A DNA stretch of 64,000 nt from the NCBI GenBank assembly GCA_003344405.1, contig NOWV01000054.1, positions 124,001-188,000 of the forward strand, read 5' to 3'. Positions within the stretch are counted from its first letter, which is position 1. Every line of letters starts with the position of its first letter. This document shows, piece by piece, positions 24,427-37,952 of this stretch. Origin of the DNA: Trichoplax sp. H2. Its lineage: Eukaryota > Placozoa > Uniplacotomia > Trichoplacea. The position numbers and the translations under genes were made by a program. The notes beneath the pieces are model-generated. The model worked only from the letters and a program-made list of their open reading frames with translations, had not been told where the DNA came from and searched no databases.

Positions 24427-27150
24427 TATGATTGTACTACACTTAGTTCAAGGATAAATTCAATATTACTTAATCCCAGTCTTCAACCTTCAATTTCTGG
24501 ATTTATCTCTACAGAGAATAAAGCATTTAATCGGATATAGATATCAAGAAATTGATAAATAGCACCTTTCCCAAACAGTAGATGCAATCACAATACTAGT
24601 TAGTCGTTTCATATATTTAATGCCGCTTCAATATCATTTATAGGAGGCGAATTAATCAACGTCGAGTAACTGACTAAAATCTACATTTATATCACTCGAG
24701 TTCTTACGTTAATTCAGTCAAATTTGTGATCCAATGGCTTTCAATGACAACTGAAACCAAGGCTAGGGATAAATTTAAGAGAAGATAATGGCTCTAATAA
24801 ATGAAATTCGACAGCTAAATAGTGTATAGAATATATGGTGTCGTAGCCTGATTTAGCTCAGTAAAGAAACTGAGACAGAATAATTTTACAGCTTTAATAA
24901 TCTTCGAAATAGGTGTAATTTCGAACGTATTTTGAAATTTGTGGTACTTGTTTAATCAGGACAGTACTGTATCACTTCTAGCTAACTACGTTAACAGTAA
25001 TAGAAGCGCTATATAAAACTCTGTACTTAAACCGATGGCTAAGACTATATCAATAGAACCAGTAATAAAGCAGTCTGTATAAGTTGCTTAGAATAATGCA
25101 CATTAGGAGTAATAGTCATGAAAAACGTTAGCTAGTCTCTATACAGTGTCTCAATCCTCTCCAATAGCATATCATTTACTATATCAAATGATTACCGTAA
25201 ACAATAAGTTGATTTATTAGCTACCGTAGTAGTGCACTTAGAGGAGTAAATAACGCTATTAATTCCATATCCAGTTAGCCTTCTATTCTAGTTCATAACT
25301 TTGTCCTATGCAGTCCATTACAATATATACCCTATATTATGCAGTATACTTTACTATAGTGCCAAGTGTTTGAAGACTCTTCAAAGCATCAAGACTACTG
25401 CACGATTTCAAAAGAGGAAGAAAAGTAGTTGCTAGGTAACGACCAATCACGTGGCCTTTAATCTCTCCAGCAAAATGAAATACATATGTATATGTATTAA
25501 ATCATTCCGATTTCTTACCTTTCCTCATGACAGAATTGCAAATTGCGATGTTATAATGTTAGGGTTAGGGTTAGGGTTAGGCTTGCAGATCTACAGTTAT
25601 ATTTGGTAAACTATGTCTGTACTAGATGCTCTCACCAAAATTTATCGGTAATTTTTGATACGATCATCCTCGATCAGGAAGGCAAGATGCTGTAAAATTA
25701 ATAAGTATCTGTAAAGCTAGGTAAAAGTGAAGTAAAATCTAAAACTAGAACACTGAATCCGAGACACGGTAGATTCAAGTCTGTAGCAGTACATTAATCC
25801 CTGAGGTGAAGTAGATATTATATATCTGTATTAAAGGTCGTAAACTTGAAAAAAAGTAAAATTATCAATGGCAGTAATGAAATATTTGCGTAAAACTATA
25901 ACCTTTAAGTAGCAATGAATTAAGCTATACCGTATTTACGGAATGGCCACCCATATAGGGAATTGACTGTATCATGACTACTATTTACGACTAGTAAATT
26001 TTATATTACTTAAATGGAGGTTATTGTAAGCTCATAAAATCGAAGTTGATATAAATCCAATAGTTTAATTCGTGTAAATAAATAAAACTGCTTATACGTG
26101 CACAGCATGCTAGTTACTCAAGTAGAATTAGATTATAATTACATTAATTGGAAAGGCATATTTTGATACAAATTGCTATAGTATGCTAGATTATACCTTT
26201 GTAATACAAGTTCAATTTTGGTATTCCTAAGTAAATAATATAGTAATATATTGCCTTACTACTTAAACAGCAAAATTCGATTTATAAAGTTACCACTAAT
26301 GCAACTTTATTATCATTACAGAAAAGCAAGTTTTATCATTTATGATAATTAAAATTTCGTTGCATATTGATGTGCTATCATGTTAGAGAAACCCTTGTAT
26401 ATTTATCTCTTAGGTTACTAGTATAGATTTATTTGTTCGAAATGAGCCAGAAATTATAAAAATCGCAATAATACTCCATATTCATTTTAAACAGTATTGC
26501 AAATATGTGAAATGCGATATTATTCTTATGCGTTTTTAAAATAATGTGAACATTTTAACGATCGATTTACGTCTCAATACATGTGAACATGGTGATTCTT
26601 ACGTGTTAGTGAAACCTGTAACACTGTAACACATTTACTTCAGCTAGAATTATGTTCCTAGTTCATTTAAAGCTTAGCTTGAGCACTTTTGTTATCGATT
26701 AATATTTTAATACGCAACAACCGAGTGGTTCAATAGATCTAATAGAATAACAGTACAGTTAGACTTCTTAGTATTGATTGGATAAACCTAATTGATTCCT
26801 CAATTCAAATCCTGTACTTGTGGGTATAATTGTACGTGTAGCTGGTGTTATAAAATCTGATAAGTAAAAGCATAAAAAAGTTTACTTCAAAATTATTTAC
26901 GAATCGAAACATTATTTTTTAAAGGGTATAAACGACCTAGACTTCGGCTTACCGCAATCAACATTAACGATGCCGATAAATGTATCATCTATTGCTATAA
27001 CTGACGTGCAGGGATTCCCGATTATATATATCTCAGTGTCTTAATATCAACATCTCCATAAGCTTACTACAGCACGTACTGCAATATTCTTTTAAGAATA
27101 GACACTTATACAATCTTGCAATCTCATATACAATTCATCTATTTTCGTAT
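24427..27150. other. Intergenic upstream of BBS7
   Basis: This should contain the BBS7 promoter. A segment at about 27040-27075 (AATATCAACATC, then a match into AAGCT..ACTACAGC) resembles the end of the BBS7 exon 19533-19607 and its donor, so it may be a further boundary copy. A TTAGGG run lies at 25559. Nothing else could be supported. Confidence 0.45.
25559..25581 (+). repeat. Interstitial telomere-type repeat
   Basis: Three perfect TTAGGG units are followed by TTAGG in uninterrupted array. This is the telomere repeat of most animals. It lies 1.1 kb upstream of the BBS7 start in an otherwise AT-rich spacer. Confidence 0.85.
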
Positions 27151-27159
27151 AATCTAGTA

Positions 27160-27870
27160 ATCTTAGTCTATCTTTCCTAAGCTATGCAGATGTTGGTATG
27201 TTGCCATCAAACTATGCCAAGATACTTGCATCCTGCTAGATGAGTCGAAAATATTCATCGAATTAGCACCGATGCCAAGGAAATACATTTACGTATCAGA
27301 TAACTATATACGCCTATAACATATTGTTACGTAGTAGAGCGGTTTAATGAGTAACATTAATAGTCAACATTTCATTCCATGCTGTTTCACACAAATCAGT
27401 TAATCCTGTACGTGGTATCATATGATGGGAATGTAGAAGTTTTACCCTATCGCTTCAAAGCTATACATAACGTAGGTATGCTACGATCAAATGATGCAAA
27501 GATTCTTGTATCTTAGTAGATAAATTTAAAATATCTCGGAAGCAAATTTACGTATCAAGCGGCTAGATATGCCAGTAACATAACATATTGTTGTTTAGTA
27601 GAGCAGTTTAATTATTGATATTACTCAGAATTCCACTGTAGGCTCCGGCATACGAATCAGCTACTTATGCACTTGATATCATACAATGAGAATATGAAAG
27701 CCTTACTCAATCGTTCTTGAGCTATATTCATGCTAGTATTCATGCTAGATGAGTCGGAAACATAGAGGATATGCGTTTACGTATTAGGCAGCTAGATACG
27801 CTAGTAGCATGTTGTTGCATAGTAGAGTAGTTCAATAAGCAATATTAATAGTCTATCTGTTCTCTAGTAG
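27160..27870. repeat. Three-copy tandem repeat, period about 260-280
   Basis: Units begin near 27181, 27461 and 27721. Shared blocks are GCTAT, RTATGCTA/GTATGTTGCCA, TTTACGTATYAG, AGATAYGCYAGTA and ACATATTGTTGYNTAGTAGAGC followed by GTTTAAT/GTTCAAT. The copies are diverged but collinear. Confidence 0.8.
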
Positions 27871-28109
27871 AATTTATTGATCCGATTATGCGCAATTAAT
27901 TTATCTAGCCTAAAGTTATTGGCAGGATCATCCATTGCACCACCCTAGATGAATAAATTAGTTTGTCTAGGTTGTATTGTTGCATAGAATCAATTCATTA
28001 TTACCAATTAATTATCATATTGATGTTATTCCAGTAAGATAGGGGTGTTGATTAATGGAATCAAATAGCCAAAATCAGTATTTGTTTATACTGTATAAGA
28101 ATTGAAGGC

Positions 28110-28860
28110 GTATACGCGTAAAGTTGAACTCATTGGGACTGAAACGTATATTTTAGTGCCAACTGTTTCAGAGTTGGCTGTTGACGATCCTTCTAAGATA
28201 AAGTACTTATTCGGCTGATTCGGTTAACCCAGTCAATTACATCTACTCTAAACTACTTATAGCTAACTTATCCAGCATAATTGTAAACGGACCATTCTGC
28301 TGAAGCAAGCCTATTCGCCATTGAAATAGGTAGGTGGTGTAATTTTAAAAGAATAGTTGAAGAAATCCGTGTCAATAATTAACATAAGGAGAACAAATTT
28401 ATTTAATTTTCGTGTAAATCGAATACGCCAATTATCTCTATATCCATTTCGATTCAATTTTATAACATATGTAGTTTGCAAATTCCGCTAATAATATATA
28501 TATTTAAGCTTAATGGACATAATGTTTCAACTGATGGGGTCACCGCAACTGTTGACCGTAATATTAACGATCAAGAACATGCAATACTGAAAGGGTGGAG
28601 AATAGACAGACCATCACAAATTTACTAAACCAGATATAACAAAACCTGCTCTGCTACCTCCACTCAACGTTGAAATCGTACGAAGAATTTATCGTAACAG
28701 TTAATATTGTTGATTCTCTATTGAAACGTTACATTACGCCAAAGTATAACAAGCTCTAGTGGATAGGTAAAATTTCTTACAACAACAGCAGCAGCAGATA
28801 TTGGAAATACTGGACTAAGAACGAGATTGACAGAAATTGCGTACCGATAGCTTTTCAAAT
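28110..28860 (+). pseudogene. Coding-like fossils of unknown origin
   Basis: Several protein-like segments lie in one direction but are interrupted. At about 28115-28220 a frame reads KVELIGTETYILVPTVSELA and then KIKYLFG before a stop. At 28503-28628 a frame contains STDGVTATVDRNINDQEHAI then LKGWRIDRPSQIY and a stop. A later segment reads PALLPPLNVEIVRRIYR, and a Gln-rich stretch follows near 28780. No intact gene model links them and no family is recognised. They look like remains of one decayed gene or unlinked exons. Confidence 0.3.
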
Positions 28861-31067
28861 TCGATAATAAACTTGTTTATGACATCAAGATTCTGAACAA
28901 GATTCTTAGACGTACATTTGCTTGAACTGACAGAACTTAGTACGTGAGTAAAATCATATGATTAGTATTACCTTTCTTGAAGCCATAATCAACATACCTT
29001 AATCAAAAAGCATCACTTATATCTACCTATTATTGTTAACTATCTTAGATTTGGTATTTATTTTGAGCTATACACATATCTAATGTACTTTTGTATAACA
29101 TGTTGACAATAATAACTTATCTTACAGCTTCACTATATCAAGACATCAGATGCAAACCTATACATACACTATAAAATCAATACTTCATCTATATCAAAAG
29201 TAGTATTTTTACTATTCTACCTGTTGAAACTAATAACTTTGCCTTGACCAATAAGGCTGTTGCCGTATCAGCACTATCGATTTATTTTACTATCTGTTTA
29301 TCGTACACTAAATCGTTGAAATATTCCTGTCTAATGATTTTTATTACATCTTAGTCCTATTGAATGTGTGAACATTTCTTTGCTCAGATAACGATAGATA
29401 AGATAATCACTTTAACTTGCATATTTAACAATAAATCGATGTGCAGTAACCTTTAATGTGGTACAACAGGTACGAATATTAAGAGAAGAATGATAGCTGT
29501 AGAATTTCATAATAGGCTTTCATTTGTTCGAACTCTATAACAACCGCATTTTATTATAGTCGATCATGGCGAGTAACATAAATCAAGCAATTTGTTCTAA
29601 CCAAAGTAGATTCATGTGATATCGTCTTGCTTAGATTCGATGAAAGTGAACGATTACCAAGATTGAGAGAAAATTGAAGTGACACTAATAGGACAATAAT
29701 ATGTTGGCGACCATTCTATTATATTCATTAAAACAACTAGTACTCCAAAGGAATAATATAATCGTATGATCTTTAATAATAACTATTCTTTATCTATGCA
29801 CATCACATAAAGATCCTTACGATATTTAGGGACTGTCATTGAATAGAAATGGTTTTGTAAATCTGTCTGAAATTGGAATATATGTATATCACTGACAAGT
29901 ATTTATGAAACAACATGCAATCTTCGCGAGAGTTTTATGATATAATCATCAACTAATAACAATTTGATTGAAGCTTGAACAAATATCAAATCGGTTAGTT
30001 AAGTAACCGACCACCGTTATCGTCTAAATAGGAGGTTAAACCAATTATATATGAATTGATAGCATATGATTCTATTCAAATGCAAATCCGTAATATAAGG
30101 GTTAGTTAGATGGTTTACAATTTTTAAATTTAACTCTGATCCACTCATAGACTGAAATTGAGATTAAAGGCAATACAATAACAAAGCTATTTTACCGAAA
30201 TTATCAAATTATCGATATGAAATTTATTTAAGCTGTATATAGCTTCGCAAAAAATACATAAAGTGCAAGTGATTTTATCTCATTCTATCTATAACCTAAA
30301 TGATAGGTTTTACTGGAATAAAAAGTCATTAAATAAAAACTGTATATGTTTAACAAATGATATATTGTAATGTCCCTTAAGTAAGCGCGAAGTAATCTAG
30401 TCTTCAATAAAATGCATTTGTCTGCGATAAACACTTTAGATAGTTATATTCATAGTATTTGCACATAAATTAGATTGATCATCTAGAATAAAATGGAACA
30501 GCTACCCCGTTTATGCCTTCTATTAGCCTTGTACTCAGAATGAAGATACAAAGCTACAGAAATTTGATCTCTAGAGACAATCCTTTTCTTCGATTGTACC
30601 TATACCATCGGCCATTTGAACTGATATCAGTATGGTACACTGTCTTGAAATAAAACCATCAGAGGCATGGCATTACCTTCCTGAATTGTGTTTTGGCCAA
30701 TTTGCTCCAATATATAGTACAGTATATTGCGTACATAGATAACTCTAACTCTTACTAAGGCGTAAAATTCAATGATAGCCACACCTTTACTTTGCTGTCC
30801 CTAAGCAACAAAACTACCATCAGCGAATGGCTAGCATGTAGCGCTAATGCCATCTAGCCAATTGAATTAGATGTTAATCTGATTGGTTACATGTACAAAC
30901 TTACAATACATAGCAAATTAAATAGCATAATTTAATTGTGTCGGTGTTATTCTTATTGCTTATTTCCACACGTTCAACTGATTGTGGTTGACGAGCAATT
31001 TGTCAGATCAGTTAACATTTGCTAATTATTTAGACTAGTAATACGACTAAATTAAACATTTACAGTC
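28861..31067. other. Intergenic upstream of the first kinase-like gene
   Basis: AT-rich, frequent stops in all frames. No coding, RNA or repeat signal that I could support. Confidence 0.45.
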
Positions 31068-32596
31068 ATGCAGACTATAAGAAGCATGCAATATATGGCA
31101 AGAAATATCTTAATAAGGACAAAACCCGGATTAAAATCCAATCAATATTCTTCTTTTAATAGGAAAGTGAGATTATTTCAATACTGTGCTCAGCGGCAAC
31201 CCTTCGTACTCAGTATGACCGACAGATCACTTAGTTCATCAAGTCTTACGCGAGATCGTCCGCCACTTTTGTCTAAATTTCAATTACAAGAAATTTTAAA
31301 GGAAATGGCTGGCAAAGATGTCCACGTTAAGGAATTTAGAGAACTTCCTAGTTATCAAGATAGAAATTACTACTTTCGCTTGGATTTAGATAAAACAGGG
31401 AGCCATATTGAAAGTCCAATTTTGCCATCTTCTGATTATCACGATGAAGTTAAGACAATCAATCCACAATATGTACTGAAGATCTTGAGATCCGGAGAAA
31501 GCAAGAAATTAGCTTTGGGTAGGCTCGATGCTTTACTGTACCTTGGTAAAACTGGCTTTGAATGTTCAAGAGTAATACCATTGCGTAATCAAGAATTCTA
31601 TAAAATGGTGGCAACCCCTAAACAAGACGGAAACAGCCAAGAAATCCAACACGAAACGACAGAATATATCGCCTATATCCTTTCTTATATCGATGGCAGC
31701 ATGATTTCAACTATAAAGCCCACTTACGATTTATTCTATCGAGTTGGAAAATTAGTTGGAAAAATAGATTCAAACTGGCAGGTTAGATAACGCGTAATGT
31801 CGTGATAGTGTAGCATCTCTATCAAGTTATTGCCCATTCTTTGTTTTATAACTGAAACAGATTACTTTTATCTTTATTTATGTATGGTTATACGAGCCAT
31901 GCAAGTCTAAAACGGATTATTGCTCATTATAAGCTTAAAGCTATCAATCTAACAAATATCAATAAATTCATTTTGTAGGGTTATCACGCTGAAGTGTTGA
32001 AAGGCAACAACAGCATCTGGTCATTACGAAATTTTCATGAATTACGGTCATGCATTAAATACTGCAAAGAAGAAGACTGGAGTTTCTTGGAAACAACATT
32101 CCATACTATATCCAAATACTTTAAGGAAAATGTAAAGAATTTACGTCAGTCCACAATCCATAGCGATATCAATCAATCCAATATTCTCGTTCAGTATAAC
32201 CAGGAAAAAAATGATTATGATATTACCGCTATTATTGATTATGGTGATATTGATTATGATTGCTTAATCTTCGAACTAGGAATTACTATTGCCTATTTAT
32301 TACTAGTTACGGAAGGGAATCCAGTCAAACCAGCAGCTTACTTAATTGCAGGCTATCATTCAGTTTTACCAATAAATGAAACAGAATATAAAGGGCTGCA
32401 CACTATCATTGCGGCTAGGTATTTTCAATCGATCGTTCTAGCTAATCGTCAACGAGCTCAAGATCCTGATAATGACTACATCATGAGTAAATATAACAGA
32501 AAATGGGAATTACTCCGCTTTTTTACATCAACTTCACAGGAAGAGATTTATAAAATATGGGATCAAATTTCTTGGAATTACAACCAAAAGCCCTAA
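31068..32596 (+). CDS. Hydroxylysine-kinase-like phosphotransferase, copy 1
   Basis: Two exons, 31068-31781 and 31979-32596, are joined at phase 0 after the Leu/Trp-Gln of SNWQ. The protein has 443 residues. It aligns through its length with HYKK/AGPHD1 of the APH (aminoglycoside phosphotransferase-like) fold: FRELPSYQDRNYYFRLDLD, YVLKIL with the ATP-lobe Lys, LGRLDALLYLGKTGFE, GSMISTIKPTYDLFYRVGKL. The catalytic motif is HSDINQSN (His299, Asp301, Asn306) and the metal-binding motif IIDYGD (Asp325). The family phosphorylates 5-hydroxy-L-lysine with GTP in lysine and collagen breakdown. About 60 extra N-terminal residues are basic with few acidic residues (MQTIRSMQYMARNILIRTK), suggesting a mitochondrial presequence. 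It is the first of a + strand cluster. Substrate is inferred from family only. Confidence 0.9.
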
Positions 32597-33389
32597 TACT
32601 TTACTAATTCTAAGTGTAGAAATCATTTGCAGCTATTTTCATTTCGATTTAGTAGAGTAATAACAAATCGACCATATACTATATATAATTTCTTGATTTT
32701 GCTCTATGAAATTGATCGATTTATTACTCCTTTACTGGAGATATGACAAAATTGAGTTTAATACGGGTACCCGAAATTGTACTCTGATTTTATATAATTA
32801 TCAACTTATTTTATTTTTGATCTAATCCAGTGGAACTGCGGCAATTAGTAAATTAAGTATACCAAATAGTAATCAATTAGTCCCTTCAAGTACTCAAAAA
32901 AAGATGATCCTTCCTGAAATGTAATAAAAACTACCGACAAATAGTTACAAAGTAAAAATTCTTCATCTTGTGATAAGATGATAGAGCTGAATTATATATT
33001 AAATCGATGTAATCATTTAAGGCTTTCGAAAGCGATTAAGAATATTAATAGTTGCAATTTCCTACTTGCAATTACGTTGTACATTGGCGTAAATTTCCTA
33101 TTTATCACAGCTATAGTGAGATAATACGGTATTGGAAGGTTTGAAACTTTAAGCTATTCACTTTTTATATTTACTAGCATTGCAGTCTAATACAGACTAA
33201 TGTCAAAATAAAGCTTACTGAATACAGAAATATCTATAACAATAACTAATGCTGTGATCTTTGTTCTCTAAATGGTACACAGATAGTTGGCCCCATGATC
33301 ATACTTTAAGTTTTACTTATTAAGAATAGTACGTCAGTACTAAATTTAATGTCATCGCACTGAAAAATTTGCTATTAATAAAATTAGTG

Positions 33390-33780
33390 CCAGCATAGAC
33401 TAATATGGAGTAAAAATCTGCATAAATGAAGACCAATAAAGTAATGAACATTTCTTTAAATAGAATGTAGTGAAATAGTCTAAATGCGCTCATGCAATTA
33501 GAAAATTAATATAAGTGATGATGGAATTTGTATAGATTGATATTGAGTAAAATTCTGCATGAATGAAAACCATCATAGTAATGAATACTTCTGCAAATAG
33601 AACGTAGAGGAATAGTTTAAAAATCCGTTTTGTAATCACTGTAGAACATCTACATAAAAGTGGTAATGGATATCATATAGACTGATATTGAATACAAATT
33701 TGTATGAATTAATACTAACATAGCCATAATTATTTCTCTAAATATTACGAAGTAGAATAGTCTACTGTAACGTAGTTCTA
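33390..33780. repeat. Three-copy tandem repeat, period about 140
   Basis: Three imperfect copies carry the shared blocks GATATTGARTA, TCTGCATRAATGAARACCA (diverged in copy 3 to TTGTATGAATTAATAC), GTAATGAAYAYTTCT and GAATAGTYTA. The copies start near 33400, 33535 and 33675. Confidence 0.8.
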
Positions 33781-36700
33781 TGTACACTAAGTTACCGTAC
33801 GTTAGTTCAATTCTGTAGTTTAGTACAGTCAATAAATTCGTCCGGAGTATAAGAAAATAGCTTTATTTCAAACAAATATTTGACTATAGTCTAGCTGCAA
33901 TCGTCCAATTAGGGAACTAGAAATATGAAGACTAAAAACCTATCTAAACGCTTATTCCCCATCTATCCTATCAAAAGATTCCTATCAGCTCCTTGTTTGT
34001 AAGTAAGTCTGTGTCTACTAGCTTTACTATAGCATTAAAAATTGTATCTTTTTCCAGTCGTACGTGTGAGATCTACTAATTGAGCTTAGTAGCAATATTC
34101 AAATAGTAGTCACTCCTTGAGTTTATCGCTAATTCTAATCGTGTTATTTAGACCTATGTAGCACACAATCCGGGAACAACCCGTGATCATCAGGATTTCC
34201 TCTATCGTATTATAAATATTTACGGACACTTTTCTACATCTACGTATCTTTTTTGCAATTAGAACATCAACATGAAAGCGATGAAATGGATATCATTAGA
34301 AATATAGTACTAGGCAGTTAGCACAAGTAGTATGGTAATAACTCATTAGTTCATCAACAAATGTATTGAGCGAGGTAAAAAATTAGGTGTGATATGAATA
34401 ACATTGAATAAAATGCTGCTAATAAAAATAATCTTACTATGTAGATAATTCCTTCTTCCGTCTTTAACTTCTTCTAATGCGCTGCTTCTGATACTTCGCA
34501 GACCATTTTGATGAGTACGGTATATAAAAGGGTTGTTTCATATGTAGGCAGTATGAAGCAATAAATTTATTAACGAAAGGGTTAATACTATGCAAATCAA
34601 ATTCATTACTTATCCTTTTCTTTTATTAGTACTCTAAAATTTCTTATCCTACATGAAATTTACCTAAGTTTACTCCTTATATTTTATTTTGCATTCGCAA
34701 GCAGCCAAACGAATTAATTTAATAGGCATATTATCCTTATTTTAATGTAAATACAGGTCTTGTCTTTGCATTGAACTTATGTAAATAGATTGAAATCAAT
34801 CATGTACTGTAGCGTAGCTGATAAAACTTTGCCTGAAAAATATGCAAAGATATTGCAACTTTACAAACTTATTCAGAATGCTGCGTTGGATATTGATCGA
34901 TATGGCAAAAATTAGATCCTGAAGTATAGTATTCATGCTATCCTTAGACAATTTTCATAAGCTGAATAGGATCACTGTACTACTAGACATTCGGATATAC
35001 AATATTAGGTATTATTGGCTGTCATTTCACAACAGACGAGATGTTTTATTTTATTGAGGGGTTCCGAAAGACTGTAAATAGCATGTACGGTTAAGATAGC
35101 TGCCAGGCAGATAACTATTTCATAGCCATTGCAGCACCAAATTAGCTTCAAAATAAAATTTTAATTTAGAACTGATCCTGCGACTTAACGGGTAAGATCT
35201 GATTGAGCTACCACTAAATCATTCTGTAATTGATTGCATCTAAAAGATGAATTTTACAGTAATAATTTAGTTTATCTTTGGTAGTTGTTGAATGAACTTA
35301 TGCAATAAAGTGAAGTTTATAAGAAACTGTAGCTCTTATTTTATTATTTTGACGATACTTTATCACATACTTTATAGTCCTATATTATAACAAATCCAAT
35401 CGGATTACGAAAAGTAATTTGATAGAATTAAAATAAATCGTCATTGTTTTGGCTTTTGCCCAAAAATATGAGTTTGCATATTACCATGGCTATTTTCTAT
35501 AGCTACGTGCATTTCAATATAATCGTTGACAGCGCCATTCTATTACTGTTACATCTACGCGATCTTTCATCAATTATCATATACTGGTAATAAATCAGTA
35601 CACTGCAGAAAGGTCTTACAATGCTTTTATTTGTTCTCTATAGGACAATTATTTAATTCATCTTCGTTTTTTTTCAATTTAGCAGGGCGATCGGATAGCT
35701 ATAGTCCTACTGTCCTAATTATCGTAGATTTTTTTATCAATCTCAAAATACTAGTGGTAATGGTCGAAAGTTAATTTATTTAATGGAGTATTTCTTCCAA
35801 TTAGCAGTGCTAGAAAGTGCCTATTCATTTGTTACATTCTTTTACATCATATAAGCGTTTTGGCAGCAATTGCGAAGCATTAAGCTTTAACCAATTTAAG
35901 TTATGTAATTTTTTGAAATTAGTTGTAAATACACCTTTATACTTAGTATTAGTCGAAAATAAATAGAATAACACTCTCGGGTAGGATACTATATCTAACA
36001 TTTAGGCATTCATTTCTCTATCGCTACTGAAAATAATAGTTTATAGAGAAGGGTGAGGTGATTATTGTAAATAAATTGAAAATATCCATTAACGGAATTT
36101 TGTATGTTAGATGATGATGGTTATCGAAGGGGTAGGCGATTATAGAGCAGTTAGTGTAGACTTTAAAATGTTTTGGATTAGTGCGTATTAAATTAAAGAA
36201 ATGTGTGTGTGAAGGCAATTAGTAGATTTCAATATTTGAGTTTACCACAAGTTAATATTCTAAGTACTCTTTCGGATTAGTCAGTTAAGAGGCGTTTAGT
36301 TGTAGAATTACTGAAAGTAAAGTCGCTAACTATCTGTCACAACCGAGATTGCAAGACAAAAATTAAGGGGCTTCTTGCCTCTAAAGTAGTCTTAACTATC
36401 TAAGTACCTAACTCTAAGCACTCTTTAATCTGCCAAACCTAGATTCGAGTCTTAGACGATAGAATACTCACGCTAAGAATCAAAACTTTATTCTAAAAGC
36501 TATTTATTAAAATATCCAATTGAACTCACAACTTACAATCTGCTGCTAACCATTGATAACTGTCTGTTATCAACTAACTTATCAACTCCCTCAATTAAGA
36601 ACTTTGAGGCTTTTATATAGCCTCACAAACTTCGTTGGTGCAATACAATAATAAATTTATAGCCAAGTCTACATGCTAAGTAAAGCAAGAATCACAACAC

Positions 36701-36911
36701 ACTTTCTATGACATTTTATATTAGTTAATTAATGGCTAGATTTTAACATATGATTCATTACTCAACGAAATTATATCATGGATGACGCAATAATTAATTA
36801 ATTGCCATACTATCAATCGAATTTGTTTTAAGTGAATGTTTATTGCAACGCTATATTAACGAGCGCTGTACTTGGTAGAGAGTAAATTCATTTCCACACC
36901 CAATAGGGCAC

Positions 36912-37022
36912 ATTAAGTAAGAGAAAACTATTTCAATCATTCAAAAGTTATCGAGAAAAAATCTTAAATCACATTCAATCGAGTACTTAAAGTGAGGGAA
37001 GACTATTTCAATCGTTCCTTGG
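36912..37022. repeat. Short two-copy repeat
   Basis: TTAAGTAAGAGAAAACTATT-TCAATC and TTAAAGTGAGGGAAGACTAT-TTCAATC recur about 75 bases apart, with related flanks (CACATTAAG/CACATTCAAT). Confidence 0.55.
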
Positions 37023-37952
37023 TTTATAAAATCATACTTTAAACGTAATTAGTCAATTGGAGCCAAAAATCGAAGATAGGCTTTTTAATCATCAATTAAA
37101 GAAAAATAGAGTATTATGATCGTAATTAGTTATTCAATCGCTCGCGTTTAAACGTGCTGTAGTCGGACTTTTGATATAAATTTATAAGACAAGTCATAAG
37201 AATGGATTAGGTATAGGAGGAAATGTCTACTTCATGTCGATTAGTTGTTAAAACATCTACCTCATTTATTGACTAATTATATACTTCGAGATTAAGCTTT
37301 TCGAAGTATGACAGCTGGTACACACATTAAACACTATCGCATAGTAAACTACCACCAAAAATTAAAAAAATTATATTTCTTTGCGATAACGTTTTACCAC
37401 TTTGAACCGCAGAACAGACCTATAAATCTTGATATGATTCGTACCTTAAATATACTTTTGATACAATAGCAATGACTTTCTCCTGATCCAAAAGTGTTGT
37501 CAATCTTAATAAAAAACTTCATGAATTCATAATAAATGTTATTTTGAGCAATTCCGATTGACTTAGTCACGTAAAACCATATTATAGAGACGTTACCTTA
37601 TGGCAAATAACGACGATAACAATTGATGTTTAAATACCCGTAGCTGGAGCCGTATTGCTTACTGTATCAGCAATTCACATTTTGGTAGCAGAAGTTATAT
37701 ATTTATGCTGAGTTGCAATAAGAGTACTACTGTTATTACATCCTTAATACGAAGAAAATCTTTCCTGTCTGTATTTCTGTAGTGTCAATTCAGAAATGTT
37801 TTGCTACTATTGATATTGTTAAATTCTAAACTCTAAATTACCATCTCGCCTCATTATTAACGCTAGCATTATTTCTTTTACTAGCTCAAAATATTGTCGT
37901 CGAAGTTCCTGATATTAATAGAAATAAAAACTCAAATCATTTGGCAATACTT

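Larger units (their letters stand above)
32597..37952. other. Intergenic spacer between kinase-like copies 1 and 2
   Basis: AT-rich with local repeats listed separately. One open segment after an AG at 34151 (coding-like AHNPGTTRDHQDFLYRI, ending at a stop near 34260) could be a lone exon relic but is unassigned. A small hairpin, GAGGCTTTTATATAGCCTC, lies at about 36608-36626. Confidence 0.4.

Noticed and set aside
27040-27205. Possible BBS7 retrocopy
   Set aside because: Short matches to two BBS7 exons occur in the wrong relative order and without exon joining, so it is not a processed copy; only the donor-border match is kept as a weak note.
35155-35225. tRNA-like sequence on the minus strand (GTGGTAGCTCAATCAGATC, then TCGCAGGATCAGTTC)
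   Set aside because: D-arm and T-arm resemblance only; the acceptor stem does not pair and the anticodon loop is not seven bases. At most a decayed tRNA-derived fragment.
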